A DNA stretch of 64,000 nucleotides from Maylandia zebra (lineage: Eukaryota > Chordata > Actinopteri > Cichliformes > Cichlidae): positions 32,488,136 to 32,552,135 of the forward strand of contig NC_135175.1 of the NCBI RefSeq assembly GCF_041146795.1, given 5' to 3'. Of this stretch, positions 24,801 to 35,200 are shown one piece after another. A program made the translations under genes and the position numbers. Every line of letters starts with the position of its first letter. The first letter of the stretch is position 1. The notes beneath the pieces were generated by a model. That model had not been told where the DNA came from. It saw only the letters and a program-made list of their open reading frames with translations, and did not search any database.

Positions 24801-25440
24801 CTCATAAGTTGCAGTAACAATACTTCAGCATCTAGCTATCCATGCAGAAGATGAGCGAGCATAACTGGAGTAATATTTTTAAGTGGCAGGTAATTTCAAA
24901 TGCAGCATTTCTATCAGCTCAACAAACATCAGCAAACAAACAAACTGTTTGTGTGCAGTTTTGTCTCACAGTGTGTTGCTCGCTAAAGGTCCAGCTGCTG
25001 TACATCACAGGGAGAAAAAAGAAAGAGCTAACTTCACTCAAGAGATGGAAAAAGATAAGACACACAGGACAGGAAAGGAAGAAGAGAGGTTAGATTTAAA
25101 GGGAAGGACTGCTCAGTGGGATTTGATCAACTCAATGTTAATTCAGTTGTACATTGTTGTACATTTGTACACAGTGGATTAAATAAACTGGAAATGTAAA
25201 GCTTACATGTAAGTCCTCGTGTGTTGAAATCAGATATTGGGTCTGTACATGTGACATTGTGTTTTTTCAGGTTTTGAAAGATGCTGCAAAACAATCTCAG
25301 ACAAACTATTTATTAAAGTGATTGTATATATAATAATATACAACACAGTCATATAACAGGTTGGGAGGATGAGAGTTTTAGACGTGACTGATTATTTGGT
25401 GAAACTGTGATATTTTCCTCACCTTCTGTGTTGAGCTCAT
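16134..25440 (-). CDS. Gene B: complete C2H2 zinc-finger protein (spliced)
   Basis: The three coding parts are 25440-25423 (MSSTQK), 19784-19188 (199 codons) and 16748-16134 (204 codons plus TGA). Joined in phase 0 they give about 409 aa. Twelve C2H2 fingers are visible, six per large exon, preceded by a basic linker ([18 protein letters not shown]). There is no KRAB, SCAN, BTB or FiNZ-type domain. The N-terminal region is short and charged, so the protein is probably nuclear and DNA-binding; any repressor partner is unknown. Intron 2 is swollen by an L1/hAT insertion and intron 1 by a LINE and a long-TIR element. No stop or frameshift occurs, so this is the best candidate in the window for a working gene. 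Splice sites are inferred from sequence. Confidence 0.8.
16904..18629 (+). mobile_element. hAT element with partial transposase gene
   Basis: Termini CAGGGCTCTAGA and TCTAGAGCCCTG are perfect 12-bp inverted repeats. Subterminal DNA is rich in short GCGACCAA / TTGGTCGC repeats on the left and TACGCCTAA repeats on the right, likely transposase-binding arrays. The flanks share only 5-6 bp (taagg[c]), shorter than the 8 bp expected of hAT, so family placement rests on the coding region. It sits inside the L1 fragment in gene B intron 2. Confidence 0.8.
17277..18447 (+). pseudogene. hAT transposase, N-terminal part (ZNF862-like), two exons
   Basis: Exon 1 runs from the ATG at 17277 to 18093 and exon 2 from 18296 to the TAG at 18445-18447. 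Donor GTAAGCC and acceptor TTTAG join HAHAQG to IYAASKKAF in frame. A TTF-type zinc region (WLDQFPWLRY, then MMHCIYCRECGK and HTASRRH) precedes the start of the RNase H-like catalytic core (DGDTDIATKECVIVY; MGADGAAVNLGSKGG). The remainder of the core and the hAT C-terminal dimerisation domain are missing, so the element could not move itself. About 320 residues remain, half or less of a normal transposase. Confidence 0.75.
19188..19784 (-). CDS. Gene B exon 2 (six fingers)
   Basis: Acceptor CTGCAG lies before GACCAACACGG at 19784; donor GTATGTA follows TGTGAG at 19188. The exon is exactly 597 nt, phase 0 at both ends, like every other exon 2 in the window. Fingers begin [45 protein letters not shown] and KCDLCENTF. 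A seventh finger is started (YKCSYCE) and cut off by the intron. Helix residues (RKASLKQH, LKGYLKTH, HSSSLQKH, HIRNRNVH, THAKLQQH, SPHDLRRH) differ from those of the paralogues. Confidence 0.9.
21240..21951 (+). mobile_element. LINE 3' fragment (Rex1/CR1-like) with TCTAA tail
   Basis: Plus-strand reading gives RLEKLIRRASSVVGMKLDTL then HPLHTAINNQKSLFSDRLL and SFVPHAIKLFNSSLEG, the C-terminal end of a fish CR1/Rex1-like ORF2. It ends in GAACCCACCCGAGGGATTAA and tandem TCTAA repeats. The same tail, without coding sequence, occurs at 37867-37935. Confidence 0.65.
21753..21824. repeat. (TA)n microsatellite
   Basis: An uninterrupted run of about 35 TA units inside the LINE 3' region, preceded by a short GT run. 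It encodes nothing. Confidence 0.95.
22204..24718. mobile_element. DNA transposon with about 180-bp terminal inverted repeats
   Basis: The left end TACGGTGGCCCTGAGAGG continues through an A-rich stretch with repeated GCAAAAAGAAAAAC motifs. Its inverse is found at 24545-24718, giving arms of roughly 170-190 bp. The flanks share AAAAAG, and genes B and C show an empty site (ATAAAAAGAGATG) near 33915 and 41620. The 2.1-kb interior has no transposase-like frame, so the element is non-autonomous. The superfamily is not clear to me. Confidence 0.75.
24780..25422. other. Gene B intron 1, conserved unit segment
   Basis: Collinear with 350-741 and 38760-39090. It contains the plus-strand open frame starting at 25045 (MEKDKTHRTGKEEERLDLKG). 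The whole segment, not just the frame, is conserved, so there is no specific sign of coding. It ends at the gene B exon 1 donor. Confidence 0.5.
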
Positions 25441-25528
25441 TGTTTCCTCTGTAGTGACTCAGCTGAGTCCAGATGGCTGAAAATGTTCCTCTGCTGCTCC
25501 GTCAGACTCTTCTCCTCCTGCTGATCAG
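25423..25528 (-). CDS. Gene B exon 1 (leader)
   Basis: A 106-nt exon with 18 coding nt (ATG at 25440-25438, MSSTQK) and a donor GTGAGG. The rest is 5' UTR. It is the same length as in genes A and C. The antisense open frame of 80 codons found here in several units is a shadow of this exon and its intron. Confidence 0.7.
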
Positions 25529-26150
25529 CTGGGACACAAAACAGATCTTTGTTAGGCTCCACACTGCACTGAAGAGTCAAAGTGTCTCATATGTTCATCT
25601 GACAACACAAAGTACAAATTTCACTCTGATTGCTTGTAGAAATCTTGTGAGACGTGTTGTGCTGCAAAGTGAGGAAACTCTCTCACTCACTTATACTTCA
25701 GGAGGAACTTTGTGACATTGGCTCTAATATTCTAAGCAGCCCTTTACTATGACAGGGCCAGAAAGTCCTATTTGAAGGTTTGGGAGAAGGACCATGTTAA
25801 AGGTGGATTGGGGTTTATACACTTTGTTATGATACAGGTAAGGCTGTAAGAGCCTGAGAGGGTGTCCTGAATGAACCTCTAAAACCAGTTTTCAGCTAAC
25901 GACTCTGCTTCAGTCTGGAAAACAGACGTCAAGGCGACAGGTCTGTAGTCATTCAGTCCTGTGATGGTGGGTTTCTTGGGAACAGGGATGATGGTGGAGC
26001 ATTTGAAGCAGGATGGAACTTCACACAGCTCCAGGGATCTGTTGAAGATGCGAGTAAAGATGGGAGCCAGCTGTTCAGCACAGGTTTTGAGGCAGGAGGG
26101 TGAGAAACCGTCTGGTCCGGGGGCTTTCCTGCGCTTCTGTTTCTGAAATA

Positions 26151-27211
26151 TGTCTGTGAAGGTTCTCAGTCATCCAGGTCATCGTAGTCAAAGGAGCTTG
26201 CAAAGAAAAGCGTCTGGACTTCTTTAAGTTACTTGCAGACGTTTCACCTCTCATCCGAGAAGCTTCTTCCGTTCTAAGGTCAAATGGCGGGGAGTCCCAG
26301 ATTTAAACCTAGTGGGAGTTTCCCCCCAAAGAGGGACAAAAGGACCCCCTGATGATCCTCTAATCGCCTGAGCCAAGGTGTGAAACTGGGTGTGGGTCAC
26401 AATCAGCCAGAGTTTCGGGTGTGCTCTTTGTGAAACGTGGCCCCACCTTATCATGTGATTTCCTGAGGTCAGATGGCCCAGGATGTGAGTGTGAGGGTTA
26501 AGGCGTCTGGGGAGGGATCTCAAAACTGGATTATAGATGGCAGACAGCTGGTGTCCTAAACCCCCGCCTCTGTTCAAAGACTCAGCTGTCCATTTTAAGG
26601 ACAAAGGTCACTCTTTCGAGGATGCCAATGTTCACATTTTGGACAGAGAGGACAGATGGTTTGAAGGAGGAGTGAAAGAAGCCATCTATGTCCACTGTGA
26701 GCGACCATCTTTGAACAGAGGCGGGGGTTTACGACACCAACTCTCTGCCATCTATAATCCAGTTTTGAGATCCCTCCCCAGACGCCTTAATGCCCACTAA
26801 CATCCTGGGCCATCTGATCTCAGGAATTCGCATGATAAGGTGGGGCCAGGTTTCACAAAGAGCTCATCCGAAACCCTGGCTGATTGGGACCCACACCCAG
26901 TTTCACACCTTGGCTCAGGCAATTAGAGGATCATCAGGGGGTCCTTTTGTCCCTCTGTGGGGGGATACTCCCACTAGGTTTATATCTGGAACGCTTCACG
27001 AATTTGCGTGTCATCCTTGCGCAGGGGCCATGCTAATCTTCTCTGTATCGTATCCAATTTAGCGTACGCGCTTGCTGAAGCAAGCCGAAGCAAGTTTATA
27101 TCTGGGACTCTCCGCCATTTGACCTTAGAACTGAAGAAGCTTCTCGGATGAGAGGTGAAACGTCTTCAAGCAACTTAAAGTCCAGACGCTTTTCTTTGCA
27201 AGCTCCTTTGA
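26151..27211 (+). mobile_element. Penelope-like element, fold-back copy
   Basis: Flanked by a perfect 14-bp duplication CTGTTTCTGAAATA (26137-26150, 27212-27225). Arms of about 390 bp (26185-26578 and 26713-27211) are near-identical inverted copies separated by about 135 bp. Across the centre the plus strand encodes HSFEDANVHILDREDRWFEG, then VKEAIYV and SLNRGGGLRHQL, the end of the GIY-YIG endonuclease domain of Neptune/Poseidon-type elements. Only the 3' part of the element is present, in head-to-head form. A U6 pseudogene interrupts the right arm. Confidence 0.75.
26990..27094 (-). pseudogene. U6 snRNA retropseudogene
   Basis: Minus-strand reading contains ACGATACAGAGAAGATTAGC followed by ATGGCCCCTGCGCAAGGATG and ACGCAAATTCGTGAAGCGTT, the conserved body of U6. 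The 5' stem region is rearranged (CTTGCTTCGGCTTGCTTCAG instead of the normal 5' hairpin). It is flanked by an 11-bp duplication TTTATATCTGG (26979-26989, 27095-27105), so it came in by retrotransposition. It has no U6 promoter elements and ends without the U-tail. Confidence 0.9.
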
Positions 27212-27330
27212 CTGTTTCTGAAATAGTTGGCTCACGTCCTCAGAGAGTATTCTGAGTTTCAGGGAGAAGGAAAGGGGGGTGAGAAGTGTGACGGAGATCG
27301 TTGAAGAGGGTGGTGGTGGTCGTTGATATT

Positions 27331-28172
27331 TACATAATGACTGAAAAGAGCACCACTGAAGGAACAATAGGCTGGGAGGTCAGTTATTTAAGAATTAATA
27401 TGCAAAATCAGTGGTTTCAGTGCTTTCCTTCCTGCTTTGACTGCAGCTGTGTTTGACACAGGAAGACATTTTTACATTCTTCACGATTATACTTTATTCT
27501 TTTTGGGGGAAGTGCAGCTTTAAACCTTCACATGATTCAAGTCAACCCAACAAATCAATCTGAACGATCACAAGTGGGACAAACTTCTGTAGATAAAATA
27601 AAACCCACATTCAATCCACAACATGATTAAAAACATGATTTCTCCAAATCACCAAGAGCTGCACATTAACCACCACAATATATTTTTATTCTCTGTGCTT
27701 TCAAATATGAACACTGTTTACTTTCATCTCTGTTTCATTAGTTTTTGTTAACATCTTCCTGTGCATCACTTTACAGCAGCCACACTCATTAAAATGAGAC
27801 TTTGTAGGAGTTCACTTCCTCTCATGTGTTCATCCACAGCAGCTGGACAAGAAAGTTTATTGTGACCCTGATACTGCAGCAGATCGCTCTCATCCATTTC
27901 CTGTTATCACTTCAAATAGAAATGAGGCTGTAGAGGTTTGGTGCAGGCAGAAAAACAGCTGCAGGGACAATGAAAAGACTTTTCTGCTGCAACTTCTCCC
28001 AGCATGCTGAGCTAATGATTAGTTGGTGTTTTTCTCCAAACACTCTCTCACGCTTCTCTCAACGTGTTCACAATAAACTGAGAACAGACACCGAGGAGAG
28101 CAGCAGAAGACCTCATTCAGGAGCTAAACTCAACATGAACTGAACTCACAGTAAAGTTAGCTCGGTGCTTAC
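27331..28172. other. Gene B intron 0
   Basis: Collinear with 8290-8840 (unit I) and 44735-45296 (unit III). No gene or RNA is seen. It ends at the exon 0 donor. Confidence 0.5.
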
Positions 28173-28265
28173 CTTTAGATGAGCCCACAAACCGAGAGAA
28201 ACTCCGCGATGAAGCTGCAACTCTTTCCAAACACAGGAAACAGATCAGGGAGCAGAGACCCACGT
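28173..28265 (-). other. Gene B exon 0 (5' UTR)
   Basis: Donor CTAAAG/GTAAGC at 28173. The sequence is essentially identical to gene A exon 0, including the conserved E-box CCACGTGG at its upstream edge. The 5' end is not defined. Confidence 0.5.
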
Positions 28266-28570
28266 GGTTCACGCTGATCTCAGCTACAATCCAGGAGACA
28301 AGGGTGGGCAGATCGATGCAGATATCGATCCAAACGTTGGTACTACTTTAGTCTCTTTGAATGGAAAAGCAGCTCTCTGTGCAAAAACCTCCTCTCGTGG
28401 AACATTCTTACTTTGTTCCGCCCCCTACTTCTTCTTCTTTTTCCTAGAAATTGTATTTGCGGTTGTCAAACAACAAAATGGTGAATTACCGCCACCAACT
28501 GGTGTGGAGTGTGAACTGGAACATCAACCAGCAACAATTTACTCTCTTTTAAAAAACTGGAATAAGGCCT
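28266..28570 (-). promoter_or_regulatory. Putative gene B promoter
   Basis: This is the conserved block immediately upstream of exon 0, shared with 8936-9260 and 45391-45660. A short T-rich stretch differs from unit I at 28435-28450. No TATA box is seen. The call rests on position only. Confidence 0.35.
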
Positions 28571-29484
28571 GATAACTTTCTCTTCTTGAGTCCTTTTGCA
28601 GTAAATCAATAAGATCCAGTTTTGTTTTTATGTTACTGAGGTTTTGGATCAGTTACCTTTTCACAGTGTAATATAACATGTTCTACAGTTTTCTCTTTTT
28701 TAAATGATTTGAATGGAGGTTATAATCCACCATCACTGAACTGAAATGAATCTCTAAGTAGGAAGTCATCAGTTCAGTTTTTGATCAATTTGACTGTATT
28801 TTACTGTGCAGGCTGAGTTTGATTCGATGAGTTAGGGTTTCTTATTGGTTATATTAATGTCATTAAATAGTTTTTTTTTAATTAATTCATGTATGTATTT
28901 CCTTTTATATATAGCACTAATTTACAATGGGAGTTTCCAAGGTGTGTTATTGCAGGGTAAATGTTATTTAGAGCCTTTTAAAAGTATTCTAATAATATCT
29001 TATCTTTTAACAGGAGTGACTGATTTTAAAAATGTGACTCTTTATGTCTGTTTAATATTTCATTAGTCTCTGTTACTCTATTATTTCTCTCTATACTCAA
29101 CCTTGTTTTTTCCTATAACAGTTATATATCAAATATTATAAATCTGACTTTGATAAATATTTAGATCTTCGCACATTTCAGGGTCCAAGTGTGGGTTGAC
29201 TGAAGTGTTTGTTTTTATCCCCACAACATCCTAAACATTTTACTGTTATATGTACAGAACCAAAAATCAAAAATATGATATATGCATTACTGTCTTCAGC
29301 CTCTAGGGGTCATTGTTGTTCAGGAAGTGCATTCTCCTCTGACAAGCTGCTAAAAGCGCTTCTCTAACCAAAGACTGTAAACAGAAGATGCGAGAGTTCA
29401 GAAACAGTAAAACAGATTCACAGAAGCCACAGTGATATTAAACATACAGCACTGACAGTGATGACAGACAACATTACAGGTCAG
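28571..29484. other. Unit II upstream flank
   Basis: Nearly identical to 9245-10160 in unit I. No coding feature. It stops at the RTE insertion, which has replaced about 170 bp that unit I still has (10165-10335). Confidence 0.55.
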
Positions 29485-29493
29485 TTGCAAAAA

Positions 29494-30770
29494 CTGACCT
29501 GTAATGCTGGAAAGGAGAGTTCGTCCGTTAGTCGAACCTCGGATACAGGAGGAACAATGCGGTTTTCGTCCTGGTCGCGGAACACTGGACCAGCTCTTTA
29601 TCCTCTCCAGGATACTTGAGGGTGCATGGGAGTTTGCCCAAACAGTCTACATGTGTTTTGTGGACTTGGAGAAGGCATTCGACCGTGTCCCTCGGGGTGT
29701 CCTGTGGGAGGTGTTGCGGGAATATGGGGTGTCTGGCCCATTGCTACGGGCCATTCGATCCCTATACAACCGTTGCAAGAGCTTGGTTCGCATTGCCGGC
29801 AATAAGTCGGACTCGTTCCCGGTGGGTGATGGGCTCCGCCAGGGCTGCCCTTTGTCTCCGGTTCTGTTCATAATTTTTATGGACAGAATTTCTAGGCGCA
29901 GCCAAGTGGCGGAGGGCTTTCGCTTTGGTGGCCTCAGAATCTCATCTCTGATTTTTGCAGATGATGTGGTTCTGTTGGCTTCATCAGGTGAGGGCCTCGC
30001 ACTGGAACGGTTTGCAGCCGAGTGTGAAGCAGCGGGAATGAGGATCAGCACCTCCAAATCTGAGGCCATGGTTCTCAGCCGGAAAAGGGTGGAGTGCCCA
30101 CTCCGGGTCGGGGATGAGTTCCTGCCCCAAGTGGAGGAGTTCAAGTATCTCGGGGTCTTGTTCGCGAGTGATGGGAGAAGGGAGCCGGAGATCGACAGAC
30201 GGATTGGGGCTGCAGCTGCAGTAATGCGGACGCTGCACCGGTCCGTCGTGGTGAAGAGGGAGCTGAGTGTAAAAGTGAAGCTCTCAATTTACCGGTCGAT
30301 CTACGTCCCTACCCTCACCTATGGCCACGAGCTGTGGGTAGTGACCGAAAGAACGAGATCGCGGATACAAGCGGCAGAAATGAGCTTCCTCCGAAGGGTG
30401 GCTGGCCTCTCCCTTAGAGATAGGGTGAGAAGTTCGGCCATCCGGGAGGGGCTCAGAGTAGAGCAGCTGCTGCTCCACATCGAAAGGAGCCAGCTGAGGT
30501 GGTTCGGGCATCTGACAAGGATGCCCCCTGGGCGCCTCCTGGGTGAGGTGTTCCAGGCATGTCCCACCGGGAGGAGGCCCCGGGGCAGACCCAGGACACG
30601 CTGGAGAGATTATATCTCTCAGCTGGCCTGGGAACGCCTTGGTATTCCCCCGGATAAGCTGGAGGAGGTGGCTGGGGAGAGGGAGGTCTGGGCCTCTTTG
30701 CTTAGGCTGCTGCCCCCGCGACCAGGCCCCGGATAAAGCGGATGAAGATGGATGGATGGATGGATGGATA
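29494..30770 (+). mobile_element. RTE-clade LINE (Rex3-like), 5'-truncated
   Basis: An uninterrupted frame (about 29504-30736, roughly 410 codons) encodes most of a reverse transcriptase: FRPGRGTLDQLF, DLEKAFDRVPR, GLRQGCPLSP, the catalytic ISSLIFADDVVLL (FADD in place of YADD), FKYLGVLF and a basic C-terminus (TGRRPRGRPRTRWRDY). The endonuclease domain is missing. The tail is a (GATG)n run at 30741-30768, typical of Rex3. Because the RT frame has no stop, the insertion is probably recent. It lies upstream of gene B, in the opposite orientation. Confidence 0.85.
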
Positions 30771-30837
30771 AAGGAGTGTTTGTAAAATAGAATCTCTCGG
30801 GAAAATGAAGGTGTGGCAACACACAAATATATATTAG

Positions 30838-31290
30838 CAATTACATTTCAGCTCGCCTGGACTTTTGTAATAGTCTTTACTCTGGTGTTAGTCTGTCGTC
30901 AGTCAGCCGACTGCAGCTGATCCAAAATGCTGCAGCAAGGTTACTAACGGGCACACGCAACCGAGACAACATATCTCCCATACTGGCATCCTTACACTGG
31001 CTGCCAGTCAGTTTTTGAATTCATTTTAAGATTTTATTATTTGTTTTTAAGGTGTTGCATAGGTCTGAACCCTCATACCTTTCAGATTATTTAAATTGGT
31101 ACATTCCTGCAATATCACGGAGGTCTGTGGATCAGATGCTCTTGGCTGTCCACGGTCCACATTAAACACAGAGGAGACCAGGCCTTTGCTGTGACTGCTC
31201 CTTAAATTGTGGAACAAACTGTCCATTCACATCAGGACCTCCTCAACATTGGACAGTTTTAAAACCCTTCTAAAAAATGAATGAGTTTGT
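30838..31290 (+). mobile_element. L2-like LINE 3' fragment, second copy
   Basis: Nearly identical to 14725-15180 and at the equivalent position before the exon 3 region of gene C. It marks the boundary of tandem unit III. The internal stop seen in the first copy (SF then TGA before IHFK) is shared. Confidence 0.7.
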
Positions 31291-31682
31291 ATAACTTTGG
31301 TCTTACTCAAATCGTATAGAAGTATTGTGTTGTATAGCTGGAGACAGCGTTTATACCGCTGTCTGCTTTGGTCGCAAAGCCATCATGGATCTCTGTGGAG
31401 ATCCGGCTTTTTTTTAGAGTCAGTTAAAATCAAGGCACTCGAAAAGATCCTCTGGAAAAGAGTAATATTCTTGGAACAGAGTTTAATACACAGAATTATA
31501 CGGACAGTAAGAAATTACACACAGAATATACACAATTTAACATGTTTATCTTACTCATCACCTGTTTAATTTTTCTCAGTACACTAGAAGAACATGTTCA
31601 TTCACAGCTGCCTCATCACATTTTTACACCTGAATTCTGTGGAGCCTGATCTCAAGGGTTTTGAGTCTGACCCTGAAACCAC

Positions 31683-32295
31683 AAGAAGATCTTTCTGTCT
31701 CTTCAGATTCACTGTGATCCAGTGATGGGAGTGATTTCAGCCCTGAGTGATCACGCTGATGTTTGCACAGAGCAGACAATTAGGTGAATGTTTGGGCACA
31801 TTGGTAACAGTGAAACAGTTTTTTAGTAACGTGGGATCGTTTGTGTTCGGAGTATGAACTGAGATTCCTGAAGCTCTTGTCACACTGGTCACAGCTGTAG
31901 TTTCCTTGCATGTGTGTACGTTCGTGCCTGTTACGATTACCTGATTGTAAGAAGCTTTTGTCACAGTGTCTGCACTTGTATGGTTTCTCTCCTGTGTGGA
32001 CTCGTTTGTGTGTTTTAAGCTCCCATGCAGTAATGAAAGATGACCCACACTGATCACAGACATGCTTTTACACCCCACTGTGAATCAGTTCATGTTTTTT
32101 TAAGTGATGTGATGTGGTGAAGCTTCTCCCACATTCTTTACAGTATTTCAGTTTGTCTCCAGTGTGTCTACGTTGATGTACTTTTAAGGTGTATTGGTGA
32201 CTGAAAGTTTTTCCACAAAGGTCACAACGAAAGTCTTTCCCACCACCACAGCGATGACAGGGTTGAGAACTGGATCCATCTGTGTCGCTCTGCTT
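31683..32295 (-). pseudogene. Gene C exon 3, with two in-frame stops
   Basis: Acceptor TTTAG precedes AAGCAGAGCGAC at 32295 as in gene B. In that frame the exon encodes two intact fingers ([18 protein letters not shown]) and then TAA at 32070-32068, where gene B has AAA (Lys). A second TAA lies at 31782-31780 inside the last finger, where gene B has TCA. The rest still reads as fingers in frame with no indel, so both losses are point changes. The product would end after two of six fingers. Left boundary is the homologous end, approximate. Confidence 0.8.
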
Positions 32296-35200
32296 CTAAA
32301 CAAAGACACAAAGACAGTGTAAGTCAGTCCTTCAACACTTTTGTCCTGAACGTCGCCTGAAATAAAGAGCAAATAAAAAACAAACAAAATCATAACTGAA
32401 ATGAAAATCTGAATAATCACTCAGAGCTGCTTTTTCATGCAGTAGAATTGATGAAACATCAGAATCAGTGAGCTGCAAACTTTCAGCCCCGACCGTGTCC
32501 GTGCTATCAGGTGAGAAAGGTGACATCTCACTGATTCTGATCTGCGGGTCGGCGCTTTGTGTTTATGTCTTCGTGCAGAATCCGTGTACCTGCTCTCATT
32601 TACTGTTTGGTGGTTGTCGAAATTTTGTGATGTTTCACCTGAGATTCGGGTGTTTCGGGCAAAATAAAATTATATCGATTCAGGAGTTTAATGAATCGAT
32701 GTCACGTTATCCAAGCCAGAATCGATTTTAATCGGTAAATCGATTATCAAAACCCACCCCTAGCTAACACAGTTTAATGAGCAGAGTTGTTCCAAACAGT
32801 CAGGCTAAAATGACAAGTTAAAAATATAAATACATACCTCACAGTAACTGCACTTGTAGAGTCTCTTTCTGGTGTGGATCTGTTGGTGTCGTCTTAGGTA
32901 ATCTATAGATTTAAAAGTCTTCTCACACAGGTCACATTTATGAGGTTGTTCCTCAGTGTGGGTAAACATGTGTTGTTGTAAATGCTGGTTTCTTGTAAAA
33001 TGTTTGCCACACTGATCACAGCAGTACACAACATGTCTTGTGTGAATGCGTAGGTGTGTATTTAGGTTCCCTCTCTGGCTGAAGGTTTTCCCACAGATGT
33101 CACAGCTGTATGCCTTAATTCCAGAGTGGGTAACTAGATGACTCAGTAAGTACCTACTGTGAGTAAAAGCTTTGCCACACTGATCACAGCTGTATGCTTT
33201 AACTCCACTGTGGATGAGTTGGTGTATCTTTAGAGTACTCTTCCTGGAAAAAGACTTTCCACACAAATCACAGCTGAACGGTTTCTCTCCAGTGTGGATG
33301 ACCTGGTGACGTTTTAGATCATCCTTCCCAGTAAAACCCATCCCACACTCGTCACAGGTGTGTTTTTTCTCTCCCTTTCTTCTGTGAGGTTTGTCGGCCT
33401 CCTGAGAGCGCTGACTTCTCGCTCCATGTTGGTCCTGCAGTGACAGAGATACAAACAGAGGCAGTGAGTGAAATGCAGTCGTGGAACAAACTCAACCTTC
33501 AAACTCCCTCCATTAACACTAGTTTTAAACCTGAAGGTGGAGTGTGGCACCAAACACCTTAAAGGTCTCTTATCCCCACCTGCTGGTAGTTCTAACACAT
33601 TACATCCAACCTGCTGTTAAAAATAATTTATGACTGTTTAAACACTCTAAAATCATTTTTTCCTTATTTTCCTTACTTTTACTCCCCACATTAAAAAAAG
33701 GACTTTCTACTCATTGTATTTTCAAAACAGACTTTTTACTTTTGATTTGAGGAATTTGAAGGGAGTTATTTCATCACTAAGGGCATCAAACCAATTTGAG
33801 CCTGAAAAGTAACACATGAAACATAACGACTTATGTTGTGATTTGGCGCTATATAAATAAAATTGAATTGAAAGACAATCCTGATCGTGTACTAATCATC
33901 AGGGTATGAAACATAAAAAGAGATGAAAGAGGCAAAACTGTGAGTCATAGTCAGGAGTTAAAGTGAGACGTTAGGGCTGCACAATCAATCGTTAGAAAAT
34001 CGCGATCTCAATTCATACTTATGTGCGATCTCATTTACAAATGACAACGATTAAAAAAAAAGGAGAAAAAAAAGATGACGATTGTACCGCATTTTGATCC
34101 GGGACATGAAAACAAGCGCTCACTCTTCCTGCTCAACAAATGACATGGGCGGAGCCTTATACCACGTGATACAGAAGCCAGCTTGCTGATAAAATTGGCA
34201 GGGGAAAAAACAACGGAGAGCATGTGAGAGATGAAGCTGTAAAGGCCAAGAAAGTGACAGGAGAAAATCCGTCCCGGTCAACCACCCAAACATCAATAAC
34301 GGGAACCTTATACAGCGCCGTCGAACTCCCGCAGGCACAAAGAAATTACAGAGGCTTTCACTTATCACCTGGCTAAAGATATGGCTCCCATCAACACTGT
34401 GCAAAACGAGGGATTTAGGAAAATGATCAACACCTTGGACCAGGGGTCGGCAACCTGCGGCTCCGGAGCCGCATGTGGCTCTTTAGTCCTTACAGTGCGG
34501 CTCCGCGTGGTTTGGGAAATAAATTAGAAGTATTTAGCTGAAGTGTATTTTATTTATGTTAGTTCTTTTTTAACTTGTAGTTCTAAATTGGAAGATTATT
34601 GTGATATTGAAATATAAAAATAAAATTATATTCTATTTTTTTTTTTCGCTCAAAATAAGCGTCACACTAGCGGAAGCCGATATACCGCCCGAAATGCCGT
34701 GCAATTTATCGAGACTTTCAACCCCAGGTAGGCCAATTATGGATCTTCGGATCCACATTATGTCAGCAGCTGTTCTCCACCATGAACTATGTTAAAAACA
34801 AACGCCGCTCACGCCTCACAGATGACAGCTTATAGTCCTGTGTAAAGATGAAACTGACTTCGTACAACCCCGATCTGCAGACGCTGTGCGCAGAGGTTCA
34901 GGAGCAGAAGTCCCATTGTAAACATATCAGGGCAGACCCGACGATGTTTGTATGAAGATGCTTTTCAGCATCTCTTTATTGAGCACTTTTCACACACGGT
35001 TGCTGTACGCATACAGCCGGCTGTAGCTTTTCAGCTCATAGCCCGACACACACCAACACAACAGCATAGAGACCACAGACGTTAAGGCGGCGAGGCGTGA
35101 TTGCGAATCCCGCTCAGGTGCATCCGCCTCCCCTGCAGCAGCGCTGCAGACCACGCCTCGCCACACACATTAACCAGGTAAAATACATATTTAGGCAGAA

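Larger units (their letters stand above)
25921..27330 (-). pseudogene. LINE reverse transcriptase fragment, split by a Penelope-like element
   Basis: Minus-strand reading of 26150-25925 gives [18 protein letters not shown], then [20 protein letters not shown] and [12 protein letters not shown], the N-terminal RT motifs of a CR1/Rex1-like LINE. The upstream part of the same LINE continues at 27226-27330. The two parts are separated by the element at 26151-27211. Confidence 0.7.

Noticed and set aside
25473-25715. Recurring 80-codon plus-strand frame MAENVPLLLRQTLL
   Set aside because: It is the complement of leader exon 1 and its upstream intron. Splice signals, start codon and the downstream finger exons all support the minus strand.
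32838-33434. Exon 2b as a separate fifth gene
   Set aside because: There is no leader exon or promoter block between it and exon 2a. The intron 1-type sequence upstream of it ends in a recombination joint at about 40480.
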